Made by a program: the position numbers and the translations under genes
Shown here: piece after piece, positions 1 to 11,584 of the stretch
Position numbering within the stretch: position 1 is the first letter of the stretch
Layout: every line of letters starts with the position of its first letter
NCBI RefSeq assembly: GCF_001189845.1
Contig: NZ_LFLZ01000003.1
Location: forward strand, 227,636-291,635
Reading direction: 5' to 3'
Length of the DNA stretch: 64,000 bases
DNA from: Bradyrhizobium tropiciagri
GTDB taxonomy: Bacteria; Pseudomonadota; Alphaproteobacteria; Rhizobiales; Xanthobacteraceae
Notes under the pieces: generated by a model
What the model saw: only the letters and a program-made list of their open reading frames with translations
Databases searched by the model: none
Told to the model about the DNA's origin: nothing

Positions 1-1405
1 CGCGCGGCGCGGTGCCGACGCGCTCGAAGCTTTCCGGATGCTTGTAGCGGCTGAGCCGGTCTTTCAGGAAATCGCCCATGCCGTCGGCGATCTTCTGCGC
101 ATCGGCGTCGTCGGCGAGCTCGAGGATCGCATGCACGCGCTGGCCGAATTCCGGATCGGGCAATCCGACCACGACGCAGGAGCGCACATCAGGATGTTCG
201 CTGACCGCGGCCTCGACCTCGGCCGGATAGATATTGGCGCCGCCGCGCAGCACCATGTCGGCGAGCCGGTCGCCGAGATAGAGATAGCCCTCTTCATCCA
301 GACGTCCGATATCGCCGAGCGATTCCCAACCGTCCGGCCGCCGCTTCGGTGTTGCGCCGAGATAATGATAGGTGGAGCCGACGCCGTCATTGGGCAGGAA
401 GTAGATCTCGCCGGTCTCGCCGGGCGCGACGTCGTTGCCGTCCTCGCCGATGATACGCAGCTTAGCGGTCTCGCCGATCTTGCCGACCGAGCCCTTATGC
501 GCCATCCATTCGACGCCCGAGATCACGCAGGCGCCTTGCCGCTCGGTGCCGCCATAGAGTTCCCAGACACGCTCCGGGCCGAGCCATTCGATCCACTTCT
601 CCTTCAGCCAGGGCGGCATCGGCGCTGCCATGTGAAACACGATTTGCAGGCTTGAGACGTCGTAGCGGTTGCGCACCTCCTCGGGCAGCGCCCAGATCCG
701 GTGCATCATCGTTGGCACGAAGTTGACCCATTGCACGCGTTCGCGTTCGATCAGCCGCAGCGTCTCCTCGGCGTCGAACTTCACCATGCCGGTCAGCTTG
801 CCGCCGCCGAACAGCGCGGAGTGCGACAGGATGAACGGTGCATTGTGATAGAGCGGGCCCGGGTTGAGCAGCGAGGCCTGATGCGGAATCCCGAGCATCA
901 GCGGCGTCGTGGTTTCGATCACGGCGGGGTTGTGATCGAGGATCACCTTCGGCCGTCCGGTCGAGCCGCCGCTCGTCATCGCCTTCCAGTAGCGCGCAAG
1001 CGGCGCATCGAGCGGCTCCCCGGAAAATCCCTCCGGCACGAAATTCACCGGCAGTGAATTCGGCGCATTCCAGTCGGCCTCGCCGCCGACCACCAGCGAC
1101 GGCTTCAGGATCTCGAGCACCGCGGCGGCTTCGCCGCGCGGCAGCCGCCATGACAGCGAGGTCGGCGTCGCCCCGCATTTCCACACCGCGAACGTGGTCT
1201 CGAAGAACGCGTTGCTGTTGGGCAGCCCGATCGCGACGAAGTCGCCGGGCTTGACGCCCTTGGCGGCAAAGGCCCGCGCCCGCGCATTGGCGCGGCGCTC
1301 GAGCTCATGCCAGGTCAGCGTATCCGCGCCGTGACTGACGGCGATCGCATCCGTGGGCTTGCGTTCGGCATACCAGCGCGGCACGTCGGCGAGGGGGATC
1401 AGCAT
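1..1405 (-). CDS. Acyl-CoA synthetase (AMP-dependent synthetase/ligase), 3' end outside window
   Basis: Activates a carboxylic acid to its CoA thioester through an acyl-adenylate. Reading the minus strand from the ATG at 1405 gives 468 codons with no stop before the window edge, so the C-terminal lid is incomplete. Family motifs appear in order: the phosphate-binding loop MTSGGSTGRPK at about residues 147-157, YGGTE near 300, GWESLGDIG followed by GDR near 380-400, and RGGANIYPAEVE in the hinge. The loop has SGGS where many members have SGTT. The substrate cannot be told from sequence; a long-chain, aromatic or bile-acid-like acid is possible. It is monocistronic as far as visible. Confidence 0.88.
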   Translation of the reverse strand, partial: MLIPLADVPRWYAERKPTDAIAVSHGADTLTWHELERRANARARAFAAKGVKPGDFVAIGLPNSNAFFETTFAVWKCGATPTSLSWRLPRGEAAAVLEILKPSLVVGGEADWNAPNSLPVNFVPEGFSGEPLDAPLARYWKAMTSGGSTGRPKVILDHNPAVIETTTPLMLGIPHQASLLNPGPLYHNAPFILSHSALFGGGKLTGMVKFDAEETLRLIERERVQWVNFVPTMMHRIWALPEEVRNRYDVSSLQIVFHMAAPMPPWLKEKWIEWLGPERVWELYGGTERQGACVISGVEWMAHKGSVGKIGETAKLRIIGEDGNDVAPGETGEIYFLPNDGVGSTYHYLGATPKRRPDGWESLGDIGRLDEEGYLYLGDRLADMVLRGGANIYPAEVEAAVSEHPDVRSCVVVGLPDPEFGQRVHAILELADDADAQKIADGMGDFLKDRLSRYKHPESFERVGTAPR

Positions 1406-1726
1406 GGGTCGTTTCCGTCGGAAATGGCGGCTTGAAGCGCTCTTGTTGCAGGGATGTGGCCAAAGCCACGGCCGCCACTTCACCAACAGTGCGGTCGCGG
1501 TGTCAAGGTCCGGAACGCCAGTGCGGCCGGTATCCCGCTGAGGGAATTGCAGAATCCCTGTTTGCTAAAAGCCGGGTCAAGATTCCGGTAAAGTTCAAGC
1601 GATCGCGCTAAGCCGGACTTTACGGGGGGACGGCATTGTGGCCGCTGCGGTTATGTGCCGGGCGCGTCGATCGACCTGCGCGGTCTTGCAAGTTTTCAAT
1701 GACCAATGTCTTCAAGGACGACGACG
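1406..1726. other. Intergenic region, divergent promoters of acyl-CoA synthetase and PilZ gene
   Basis: No convincing gene. It must carry the divergent promoters of the flanking genes. The only structure noticed is a 7-bp inverted pair, GTAAAGT at 1588-1594 and ACTTTAC at 1617-1623, about 100 bases before the PilZ start; it may be a regulatory site or chance. Confidence 0.4.
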
Positions 1727-2047
1727 ATGGCGAGCAATGGAGCACGTATCAAGGTCAGTCGCGAGCCGCGGCGCCAGCTCAACAACCGTGCGGCCTGGAT
1801 CACGGTCGACGATGGCGTGACCGAGAACGCCTGCGCCGTGGTCGACATCTCGCCCGGCGGCGCCAAGATCACCACCGAGGTCGAGTTCGACGTCAAGGAC
1901 CGCCTCGCGCTGACGCTGCTCGCCGACCATGCCAAGCGCTACCCCTGCGAGGTGGTGTGGCGCCGCGGCAAGACCTACGGGCTGAAATTCGTGACTGCGG
2001 ATGTGGAGCCGGACGAACCGGCCGCGGAGCCGGTCGGCGCGGTCTAG
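1727..2047 (+). CDS. PilZ domain protein
   Basis: Small single-domain protein of 106 residues that probably binds cyclic di-GMP. Both PilZ signatures are visible: the arginine motif REPRR near the N-terminus and DISPGG (DxSxxG) about 35 residues later. The ATG at 1727 is preferred because AAGGA lies 8-12 bases upstream; an in-frame ATG at 1706 would add seven residues but has no ribosome binding site. It stands alone, so the output is unknown; such stand-alone PilZ proteins usually act on motility, exopolysaccharide or as adaptors. Confidence 0.85.
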   Translation: MASNGARIKVSREPRRQLNNRAAWITVDDGVTENACAVVDISPGGAKITTEVEFDVKDRLALTLLADHAKRYPCEVVWRRGKTYGLKFVTADVEPDEPAAEPVGAV

Positions 2048-2126
2048 AACATGGTCCTCTGAACCGAACGGCGGACAGGCGGCTATCGCAAGCGCACTTC
2101 ATCTTTGGCCGCGTTGCCGTTCGCGG

Positions 2127-4122
<1,996 letters not shown>

Positions 4123-4144
4123 GGAAGTCGAGCCACACACCCAG

Positions 4145-4425
4145 TGTCGTCCCGGGCTTGACCCAGGGACCCATAACCACGAATGGCAATTGTCGCGCGA
4201 CGTTGGGGCCACAGCGCACCTCAACAACGCAAGCCTGTGGTTATGGGTCCCGGCTTTCGCCGGGACGACGATTGTGGATGCAGGCCGTACCGCACAATCG
4301 CTGTCGTCCTGGCGAAGGCCAGGACCCATTACCCCAAATCTCGATTGTTGCACGACGCTGGGATCACGATCCCGTTCATCACCCAATTCGGTGGTTATGG
4401 GTCCTGGCTTTCGCCAGGACGACGG
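4145..4425. repeat. Cluster of four GTCGTCC...GGGACCC palindromic repeats
   Basis: Fills most of the 336-base gap between two convergent genes. Four related units are visible, at about 4145-4175, 4238-4270, 4303-4332 and 4393-4425, alternating in orientation. Each contains a core of the type TGTCGTCCCGG...CCGGGACCCAT, with CTGG/CCAGG variants. Related units occur at 23475-23597 and 30675-30778. It looks like a REP-type element and may also act as a bidirectional transcription end. Confidence 0.8.
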
Positions 4426-4458
4426 ATGGTTAGGGCCGGAATGGTTGGCCGCGCTGCC

Positions 4459-5490
4459 TTATTTCTCCGTCAGCTTCAGCTCGATGCGGCGGTTGCGCTT
4501 GTAGGCGTCTTCGGTTTGCGCGGTGTCGAGCGGCTGGAATTCGGCGAAGCCGGCGGCGACGAGGCGCTGCGCCGGCACGCCGAGCGAGATCAGGTATTGC
4601 ACCACCGAGATCGCGCGCGCCGAAGACAATTCCCAGTTCGACTTGAACAGCGGACTGTTGGTGATCGGCCGCACGTCGGTGTGGCCGTCGACCCGCAGCA
4701 CCCAGGCGATCTCGGGTGGGATCTGCTTGTCGAGGTCGATCAGCGCGTTCGCCACGGTATCGAGCTCGGTCTTGCCTTCCGGCAGCAAGGTCGCCTGGCC
4801 GGTGTCGAAGAACACTTCGGACTGGAACACGAAGCGGTCGCCGACGATGCGGATATCGGGGCGGTTGCCGAGGATCGCACGTAGCCGGCCGAAGAATTCC
4901 GAACGGTATTTCGACAATTCCTGTACCCGCTGCGCCAGCGCGACGTTGAGGCGCTGGCCGAGATCGGCGATCCGGTTCTGCGATTCCTTGTCGCGCTTCT
5001 CGGAGGCGTCGAGCGCCTCCTCGAGCGCGGCGAGCTGGCGGCGCAGCGCGCTGATCTGCTGGTTCAGCACCTCGATCTGCGCCAGCGCGCGCGATGACAC
5101 GCTCTTTTCGGACTCCAGCGCCTTGTTGAGCTCGTTGGCGCGGCCCTGCGCATCGTTGCCGGAATTGGCGAGCCCCTCATACAGCCCCTTCATGCGATCG
5201 CGCTCGCCCTCGGCGGAAGCGAGGCCGGCGCGGAGCTGCGACACCTGGTCGTCGAGCGTCAGCTTGGAGAGCTTCTCCAGCGACAACAGCTCGTTGAGCT
5301 GGGCGATCTTGGCGGTGAGCTGCTCCAGCGCCTTGTCCTTGCCTGTCACTTCCTGCGACAGGAAGAACTGCACGACAAGGAACACCGACAACAGGAACAC
5401 GATCGACAGCACCAGCGTCGACAGCGCGTCGACAAAGCCGGGCCAGTAGTTGAAGCCGGATTCGCTGCGGCGCGAGCGGGCGAGGGCCAT
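4459..5490 (-). CDS. OmpA/MotB-like protein with membrane anchor and coiled coil
   Basis: Inner-membrane protein of 343 residues predicted to span the periplasm and bind peptidoglycan. One N-terminal helix (about 24-45) follows WPGFVDALSTL; the Asp there sits where MotB, TolR and ExbD carry their proton-binding Asp. A long heptad-like region (about 50-200) leads to a C-terminal OmpA-like domain with DGHTDVRPI, SNWELSSARA and NRRIEL. The ATG at 5490 is chosen because GAGAGGAG lies 12 bases upstream. It sits 87 bases after the MotA/TolQ-like gene and is very probably its partner. No flagellar or tol gene is nearby. Confidence 0.85.
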   Translation of the reverse strand: MALARSRRSESGFNYWPGFVDALSTLVLSIVFLLSVFLVVQFFLSQEVTGKDKALEQLTAKIAQLNELLSLEKLSKLTLDDQVSQLRAGLASAEGERDRMKGLYEGLANSGNDAQGRANELNKALESEKSVSSRALAQIEVLNQQISALRRQLAALEEALDASEKRDKESQNRIADLGQRLNVALAQRVQELSKYRSEFFGRLRAILGNRPDIRIVGDRFVFQSEVFFDTGQATLLPEGKTELDTVANALIDLDKQIPPEIAWVLRVDGHTDVRPITNSPLFKSNWELSSARAISVVQYLISLGVPAQRLVAAGFAEFQPLDTAQTEDAYKRNRRIELKLTEK

Positions 5491-5577
5491 CAAACAATCT
5501 CCTCTCTCGTGTCCCGGACGCGCTGCGGCGTGCAACGCCGCTCCGCAGAGCCGGGACCCAAATCCTCTAGGCCCCTC

Positions 5578-6603
5578 TCAGCTCTTCTCGGGCTGGCGGG
5601 CGAGGCGTTCGAGCAGCCGCTTGATCTCGCGGTTCTGCTCGCCCTGGCCGTCGGCCCATTCGCGGATCATCTGTTGCTCGGTGCGCATATGCGCAACCAG
5701 CCCCTGGATCGCCTCGGCAAGATTGGCCATCGCCGCCGTGGTGTTGCGGCCGCCGCCGGCGCCGCCTTCCTCGAAGGTGGCACGCAGCCGGTCGATCGCG
5801 CCCTGCAAATCGGCGCCGCCGGCCCCGACGCCGTCGCCGGAAATGCCGCGCACGGTGGTGGCGAGCCAGTCCTCGAGGTCGGTGTAGAAGCGGTTCTGGG
5901 CCTGGCTCGATTGCAGATCGAGGAAGCCGAGGATCAGTGAGCCGGCAAGGCCGAACAGCGAGGACGAGAACGAAATGCCCATGCCGCCGAGCGGGGCGGC
6001 AAGGCCCTCCTTCAGCGTATCGAACAGCGCGCCGGCGTCGCCGCCGACCTTTAGTCCGTCGATCACCTTGCCGACCGAGCCGACCGTCTCGATCAGGCCC
6101 CAGAAGGTGCCGAGCAGGCCGAGGAACACCAGAAGGCCGGTCATGTAGCGCGAGATGTCGCGGGCTTCATCGAGGCGGGTTGCGATTGAATCGAGCAGAT
6201 GCCGCATTGTCTGCTGCGAGATCGACATCCGGCCCGCGCGCTCGCCGCCGAGAATGGCGGCCATCGGCGCAAGCAGCGTCGGGCGGCGCTCGATCGCAAG
6301 GCCGGGATCGGCGATGCGGAAATTATTGACCCAGGCCACTTCAGGATAGAGCCGGATCACCTGGCGGAACGCCAGGATGACACCGATCAGCAGCACCGCG
6401 CCGATCAGGGCGTTCAGCCCGGGATTGGCGAAGAAGGCGGTGACGATCTGCTTGTACAGCACCACCCCGACCAGGCCGCAGAGCACCAGGAATACCAGCA
6501 TCCGCACCAGGAAGATCCTGGGCGAGGACAGCTTGCTCAGTTCGATCTCCATCTCGGAGCGGGAAGGGGGCATTGCCGGATCATCCGTTCGCGAAGGCCG
6601 CAT
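5578..6603 (-). CDS. MotA/TolQ/ExbB-like proton channel subunit
   Basis: Inner-membrane protein of 341 residues with hydrophobic segments at roughly 32-52, 60-80, 170-192 and 215-240. The third and fourth (LVFLGLLGTFWGLIETVG; GMGISFSSSLFGLAG) carry the pattern of the MotA/TolQ/ExbB channel family. The C-terminal region is charged and helical. With the downstream MotB/OmpA-like gene it forms a two-gene unit expected to make a proton-driven stator-like complex. An in-frame ATG at 6573 is an equally possible start; no strong Shine-Dalgarno decides. It lacks the very long cytoplasmic tail of Zorya ZorA. Confidence 0.85.
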   Translation of the reverse strand: MRPSRTDDPAMPPSRSEMEIELSKLSSPRIFLVRMLVFLVLCGLVGVVLYKQIVTAFFANPGLNALIGAVLLIGVILAFRQVIRLYPEVAWVNNFRIADPGLAIERRPTLLAPMAAILGGERAGRMSISQQTMRHLLDSIATRLDEARDISRYMTGLLVFLGLLGTFWGLIETVGSVGKVIDGLKVGGDAGALFDTLKEGLAAPLGGMGISFSSSLFGLAGSLILGFLDLQSSQAQNRFYTDLEDWLATTVRGISGDGVGAGGADLQGAIDRLRATFEEGGAGGGRNTTAAMANLAEAIQGLVAHMRTEQQMIREWADGQGEQNREIKRLLERLARQPEKS

Positions 6604-7103
6604 CTGTCAGCAATATGGCACAGCGGCGCAGTGAGGAAAGCCGAATCCAAAGGCGGATGGCTGAGACCCGGCGAGCTGTTGCCGCTTTGCGCAGCTTTCT
6701 GGGCGGCCGCCGTATCGCCGTTTGCACAGGTCCCCCGCCACCACGCGTAGATCGCGAGATCTGGCCGGATTGCACGCCTCGTCGGGAAACGGGTGCGACG
6801 CGTGCTGATTCGGCCGGAGCGCACGATGTCGCAAGGTGCGGCATTCTTGCGCAGGCAAAATGGCGTGTTCCCGCGCACGCAGTCCTTAACGCATTCCCAC
6901 AGCCTGCGATGGAACCCGCTCACAATGCGGTGACAAGATAAAACATGCCGCGAAATCAGGGTGATAGCGTTCTGTGACAATGAGCCGCCCGAGAAACGCA
7001 TTGCGTCGCAGCAAGCAGATTTTATTTTCACCGCAGCAACGCGAGCGCTGTCGCCGTGACACCGCCGTTCGCTTGCCCAAACCTTTCAGGGGCGATCATC
7101 TCA
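6604..7103. promoter_or_regulatory. 500-base divergent intergenic region before the RND pump
   Basis: No convincing gene. It separates the MotA-like gene from the RND adaptor gene and must hold both promoters. The 200 bases next to the pump are clearly AT-richer than the rest. AGGGG at 7088-7092 is the likely ribosome binding site for the ATG at 7104. No linked TetR or MarR repressor gene was found, unlike many RND operons. Confidence 0.45.
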
Positions 7104-8306
7104 ATGTCTGGACTTCGCGCGCAATCGGCATGCATTGCTCTGATGCTGGCCGTGACGGCGCCACTGCTTGCTGGCTGCGACGAACCGAATTCGGCAACCG
7201 CCGCCGTGCAAGCACCCGAGCCGGACGTCAGCGTGGTCACCGTGAAGCCGCAGGCGCGCGCGATGGTGCGCGAGCTGCCGGGCCGCATCGCCCCGACCCG
7301 TGTCTCCGAGGTGCGCCCGCGCGTCTCGGGCATCGTCGTCAACCGCATGTTCCATCAGGGCAGCGAGGTGAAGGTCGGCGATCCCCTGTATCAGATCGAT
7401 CCGCGTCCGTTCGAAGTCGAATTGCAGTCGACCGAGGCGGCGCTGGCGCGCGCCAAGGCGGTGCTCGAGCAGACCGCGCTGCAGGCCCGCCGTATCGCGA
7501 CGCTGACCCAACAGCGCGCGACCTCCGAGGCCGAAAACGAGAAGGCGATCGCCAACCTGAAGCAGGCCGAAGCCGACGTGCAGGGCCGTGAGGCCGACGT
7601 CGCGCGTGCGAAGCTCAACCTGGACTATGCGACGATCCGTGCGCCGATCGACGGCACCATCGGTGCTGCGGTCATCAGCGAAGGCGCGCTCGTGGTCCAG
7701 AACGACGCCGCGAGCCTTGCGACCATCCAGCAGCTCGACCCGATCTACGCCGACTTCCAGCAGTCGGTGACCGAGATGAACCAGCTCCGCCGCGCCTTCG
7801 AGAGCGGCGACCTCGAGCGCATCGCGCCTGACGCCATGAAGGTCCGCCTCGTGCTCGACGACGGCTCGATCTATCCGGTGCCGGGCAAGCTGTTGTTCTC
7901 CGACGCCAAGGTCGATGCCTATACCGGGCAGGTCACCCTGCGCGGCGAATTCCCGAACCCGCATCGCATCCTGCTGCCGGGCATGTATGTCCGCGTGCTG
8001 ATCGAGCAGGGCATCGACAGCGATGCGATCGCGGTGCCGCAGCAGGCGATCCAGCGCAATGGCGGCGGCGGCAGCGAGGTGTTCGTCGTCAAGGACGACA
8101 ATCACGTCGCGGTGCAGCCGGTGCGCACCGGCTCGCTGCAGGGCGGCTCCTGGTTCGTGAGCGAAGGCCTCAAGGCCGGCGACAAGGTCGTCGTCGAGGG
8201 GTTCCAGAAATTCGCCGCCGGCGACAAGGTCCGGCCGCTGGCCTGGCGTGAGATCGACGCTGCGTCGGCACCGGATTCGCATCAGACCGCCCACGCGGTG
8301 CGGTGA
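7104..8306 (+). CDS. RND efflux pump periplasmic adaptor (membrane fusion lipoprotein)
   Basis: Adaptor of 400 residues linking an RND transporter to an outer-membrane channel. The N-terminus is a lipoprotein signal ending in the lipobox LLAGC. Then come a lipoyl half-motif (RPRVSGIV), a coiled-coil hairpin (about 100-170, rich in Ala, Glu and Gln), the second half-motif (TIRAPIDGTIG) and the beta-barrel and membrane-proximal domains. The ATG at 7104 is chosen over an upstream in-frame start because it begins the signal peptide. It lies 6 bases before the transporter gene, so the two are co-transcribed. No outer-membrane factor gene is present here. Confidence 0.94.
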   Translation: MSGLRAQSACIALMLAVTAPLLAGCDEPNSATAAVQAPEPDVSVVTVKPQARAMVRELPGRIAPTRVSEVRPRVSGIVVNRMFHQGSEVKVGDPLYQIDPRPFEVELQSTEAALARAKAVLEQTALQARRIATLTQQRATSEAENEKAIANLKQAEADVQGREADVARAKLNLDYATIRAPIDGTIGAAVISEGALVVQNDAASLATIQQLDPIYADFQQSVTEMNQLRRAFESGDLERIAPDAMKVRLVLDDGSIYPVPGKLLFSDAKVDAYTGQVTLRGEFPNPHRILLPGMYVRVLIEQGIDSDAIAVPQQAIQRNGGGGSEVFVVKDDNHVAVQPVRTGSLQGGSWFVSEGLKAGDKVVVEGFQKFAAGDKVRPLAWREIDAASAPDSHQTAHAVR

Positions 8307-8312
8307 TCGGAC

Positions 8313-11300
8313 ATGCCCAGCTTCTTCATCGACAGGCCGATCTTCGCCTGGGTCGTCGCGCTGTTCATCTGTCTGATCGGCGCGATCTCGATCCCGCTGC
8401 TCGCCGTCGCGCAGTATCCGATCATCGCGCCGCCCTCGATCTCGATCTCGACGAGCTATCCCGGCGCGTCGCCGGAGAACCTGTACAACAGCGTGACGCG
8501 GCTGATCGAGGAAGAGCTCAACGGCGCCGCCAACATCCTGAACTTCGAATCGACCTCCGACTCGCTCGGCCAGGTCGAGATCATCGCCAACTTCAAGCCG
8601 GGCACTGACACCAGCCAGGCTTCGGTCGAGGTGCAGAACCGCCTCAAGCGCGTCGAGGCGCGGCTGCCGCGCGCCGTGATCCAGCAGGGCATCCTGGTCG
8701 AGGAAGCCTCGTCCGCGGTACTGCAGATCATCACGCTGAACTCGACCGACGGCTCGCTGGATGAAGTGGGCCTCGGCGACTTCATGATCCGCAACGTGCT
8801 GGGCGAGGTGCGCCGCATCCCCGGCGTCGGCCGCGCCACGCTGTATTCGACCGAGCGCAGCTTGCGCATCTGGATCGATCCGGCCAAGCTGGTCGGATAC
8901 GGCCTCTCGGCCGACGACGTCAACCGGGCGATCACGGCGCAGAACGCTCAGGTCGCCTCCGGCAGCATCGGCGCCGAGCCGAGCACCGATACGCAGAAGA
9001 TCTCCGCGCAGGTGCTGGTGAAGGGCCAGCTCTCCTCGCCCGACGAATTCGGCGCCATCATCCTGCGCGCCAATGCCGACGGCTCGACGGTCCGCCTGCG
9101 CGACGTCGCGCGGGTCGAGATCGGCGGCCTCAGCTACCAGTTCAACACCCGTCTCGACGGCAGGCCGACCGCAGGTCTCTCGGTGCTGCTGTCGCCGAAG
9201 GGCAATGCGCTGGCGACCGCGAGCGCGGTCGAGGCCAAGATGAAGGAGCTGTCGCGCTTCTTCCCGGCCAACATCTCCTACGAGATTCCCTACAACATCA
9301 CGCCGGTGGTCAAGGCCTCGATCGAGAAGGTCCTGATGACCCTCGTCGAGGCGGTGGTGCTGGTGTTCATCGTGATGTTCCTGTTCCTGCAGAACATCCG
9401 CTACACCATCATCCCGACCATCGTGGTGCCGGTGGCGCTGCTCGGAACCTGCGCGACCCTGATGGCCGTGGGCTACTCCATCAACATGCTGACCATGTTC
9501 GGCATGGTGCTGGCGGTCGGCATCCTGGTCGACGACGCCATCGTCGTGGTCGAGAACGTCGAGCGCATCATGGCCGAAGAGGGCCTGCCGCCGAAGGAAG
9601 CGACCAGGAAGGCGATGTCGCAGATCACCGGCGCCATCATCGGCATCACGCTGGTGCTGATGGCGGTGTTCGTGCCGATGGCGTTCTTCCCCGGCTCGGT
9701 CGGCATCATCTACCGCCAGTTCTCGGTCACCATGGTGGCGGCGATCGCGTTCTCGGCGCTGCTCGCGCTGTCGCTGACGCCGGCGCTGTGTGCGACCTTG
9801 CTCAAGCCGGTCGAGAAGGGCCACGGCCATGCCCGCAAGGGCGTGTTCGGCTGGTTCAACCGCGTGCTCGACAACAGTCGCGCCGGCTACACGCGCACCG
9901 TGCAGGGTTCGCTGAACCGCACCGGCCGCCTGATGCTGATCTATCTCGTGCTGTTCGCAGGCGTCGCCTACGGCTTCGTGCGGTTGCCCGGCGGCTTCCT
10001 CCCGGTCGACGACCAGGGCTTCATCACGACCGACGTGCAGACGCCGTCGGAATCGTCCTATGCGCGCACGGAAGGTGCGGTCGAGCAGGTCGAGAAGTAC
10101 CTGAAGGATCGCGCCGGCATCGAGAACGTCACGTTCCTCACCGGCTTCAGCTTCCTCGGCCAGGGCATGAACACCGCGCAGGCCTTCATCACGCTGAAGG
10201 ACTGGTCGGAGCGCGGCCCGAAGGAGTCCGCTGCCGCGATCGTCGCCGACATCAACCGCGATTTGTCGTCGGTGCGCGACGCAAAAATCTCGGCGCTGCA
10301 ACCGCCGCCGATCGACAACCTCGGCAACTCGTCGGGCTTCTCGTTCCGCCTGCAGGACCGTGGCCAGAAGGGCTATGCCGCGCTGATTGCCGCCTCCGAC
10401 CGCCTGATCGCGGAGGCCAATGCCAGCCCGATCCTGCAGAAGGTCTATGTCGAAGGCCTGCCGCCGGCGCCGCAGGTCAATCTGATGATCGACCGCGAGA
10501 AGGCCGGTGCGTTCGGCCTCACCTTCGAGGACATCAACAACACGATCTCGACCAACCTCGGCTCGAACTACATCAACGACTTCCCGAACCGCGGGCGCAT
10601 GCAGCGCGTCATCGTGCAGGCGGACAAGACCAGCCGCATGAACGCGGACGACATCCTCAACTACAACGTCAAGAACAGCCGCGGGCAATTGGTGCCGTTC
10701 TCGGCCTTCGCCACCATCGAATGGACGAAGGGGCCGACCCAGATCGCGGGCTTCAACTACTACCCGGCGGTGCGCATCTCCGGCGAGGCGAAGCCCGGCT
10801 TCACCTCGGGCGACGCGATCGCGGAGATGGAGCGGCTTGCCGACAAGCTGCCGCGCGGCTTCGGCTATGAATGGACCGGCCAGTCGCTGCAGGAGAAGCT
10901 GTCGGGCTCGCAGGCGCCGTTCCTGCTCGCGCTGTCGCTGCTGGTGGTGTTCCTGCTGCTCGCCGCGCTCTACGAGAGCTGGACCATTCCGCTCGCGGTG
11001 CTGCTCACCATCCCGCTCGGCATTCTCGGCGCCGTGGTGGCGGCGACGCTGCGCGGGCTCTCCAACGACGTCTATTTCACCGTCGGCCTGATCACCATCA
11101 TCGGTCTTGCCGCCAAGGACGCGATCCTGATCATCGAGTTCGCCAAGGACCTGCGGGCGCAGGGCAAGCCGCTGGTCGAGGCGACGATCGAGGCGTGCAG
11201 TCTCAGATTCCGCCCGATCCTGATGACCGGTCTCGCCTTCGTCTGTGGCGTGCTGCCGATGGCGATCGCGACCGGCGCCGGCGGCGCCAGCCAGCAGGCG

Positions 11301-11468
11301 CTCGGCACGTCAGTGATGGGCGGCATGATCGCCGTCGTGATCCTCGCGTTGCTCTTGGTGCCGGTGTTCTTCGTCAGCGTGCAGCGCGTGCTCGCCGGTG
11401 ATCGCGAGAAGGCGCCTGACAACGCCGAGGTGTACGGCCCGCCCGCACCGGTAAGGATCGGACACTGA
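8313..11468 (+). CDS. RND multidrug efflux transporter (AcrB/MexF-like, HAE1 family)
   Basis: Proton-driven inner-membrane exporter of 1051 residues, the usual HAE1 size. It opens FFIDRPIFAWVVALFI, as AcrB does. Proton-relay residues are visible: adjacent Asp-Asp in VGILVDDAIVVVENVER in the fourth helix and Lys in IGLAAKDAILIIEFAKDL in the tenth. The two large periplasmic loops and internal duplication are present. Together with the adaptor it should export hydrophobic drugs, solvents or plant phenolics; the substrate cannot be read from sequence. Ends PVRIGH just before the AAA ATPase gene. Confidence 0.96.
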   Translation: MPSFFIDRPIFAWVVALFICLIGAISIPLLAVAQYPIIAPPSISISTSYPGASPENLYNSVTRLIEEELNGAANILNFESTSDSLGQVEIIANFKPGTDTSQASVEVQNRLKRVEARLPRAVIQQGILVEEASSAVLQIITLNSTDGSLDEVGLGDFMIRNVLGEVRRIPGVGRATLYSTERSLRIWIDPAKLVGYGLSADDVNRAITAQNAQVASGSIGAEPSTDTQKISAQVLVKGQLSSPDEFGAIILRANADGSTVRLRDVARVEIGGLSYQFNTRLDGRPTAGLSVLLSPKGNALATASAVEAKMKELSRFFPANISYEIPYNITPVVKASIEKVLMTLVEAVVLVFIVMFLFLQNIRYTIIPTIVVPVALLGTCATLMAVGYSINMLTMFGMVLAVGILVDDAIVVVENVERIMAEEGLPPKEATRKAMSQITGAIIGITLVLMAVFVPMAFFPGSVGIIYRQFSVTMVAAIAFSALLALSLTPALCATLLKPVEKGHGHARKGVFGWFNRVLDNSRAGYTRTVQGSLNRTGRLMLIYLVLFAGVAYGFVRLPGGFLPVDDQGFITTDVQTPSESSYARTEGAVEQVEKYLKDRAGIENVTFLTGFSFLGQGMNTAQAFITLKDWSERGPKESAAAIVADINRDLSSVRDAKISALQPPPIDNLGNSSGFSFRLQDRGQKGYAALIAASDRLIAEANASPILQKVYVEGLPPAPQVNLMIDREKAGAFGLTFEDINNTISTNLGSNYINDFPNRGRMQRVIVQADKTSRMNADDILNYNVKNSRGQLVPFSAFATIEWTKGPTQIAGFNYYPAVRISGEAKPGFTSGDAIAEMERLADKLPRGFGYEWTGQSLQEKLSGSQAPFLLALSLLVVFLLLAALYESWTIPLAVLLTIPLGILGAVVAATLRGLSNDVYFTVGLITIIGLAAKDAILIIEFAKDLRAQGKPLVEATIEACSLRFRPILMTGLAFVCGVLPMAIATGAGGASQQALGTSVMGGMIAVVILALLLVPVFFVSVQRVLAGDREKAPDNAEVYGPPAPVRIGH

Positions 11469-11584
11469 TGTCAGCGACCGGTGCCGATCGGATCAGCGGC
11501 TTGCTTTCGCAAGCCTGCCAATCCAGATTGCAGCTCTGGATTGAACGGGGAGCGCGCAGGCAACCCGGGGATTGAGGGCATGTG

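Noticed and set aside
4145..4425. CRISPR array
   Set aside because: Units are few, alternate in orientation and have irregular spacing without unique spacers.
4459..6603. Zorya-type antiphage defence (ZorA/ZorB)
   Set aside because: The channel protein lacks the long ZorA tail and there is no ZorC/ZorD or ZorE gene next to it; both flanks are unrelated genes.
7101..10688. Very long 1195-codon open frame on the minus strand
   Set aside because: It is an antisense shadow of the RND genes; composition is rich in Asp/Arg/His typical of reverse-frame reading and has no domain.
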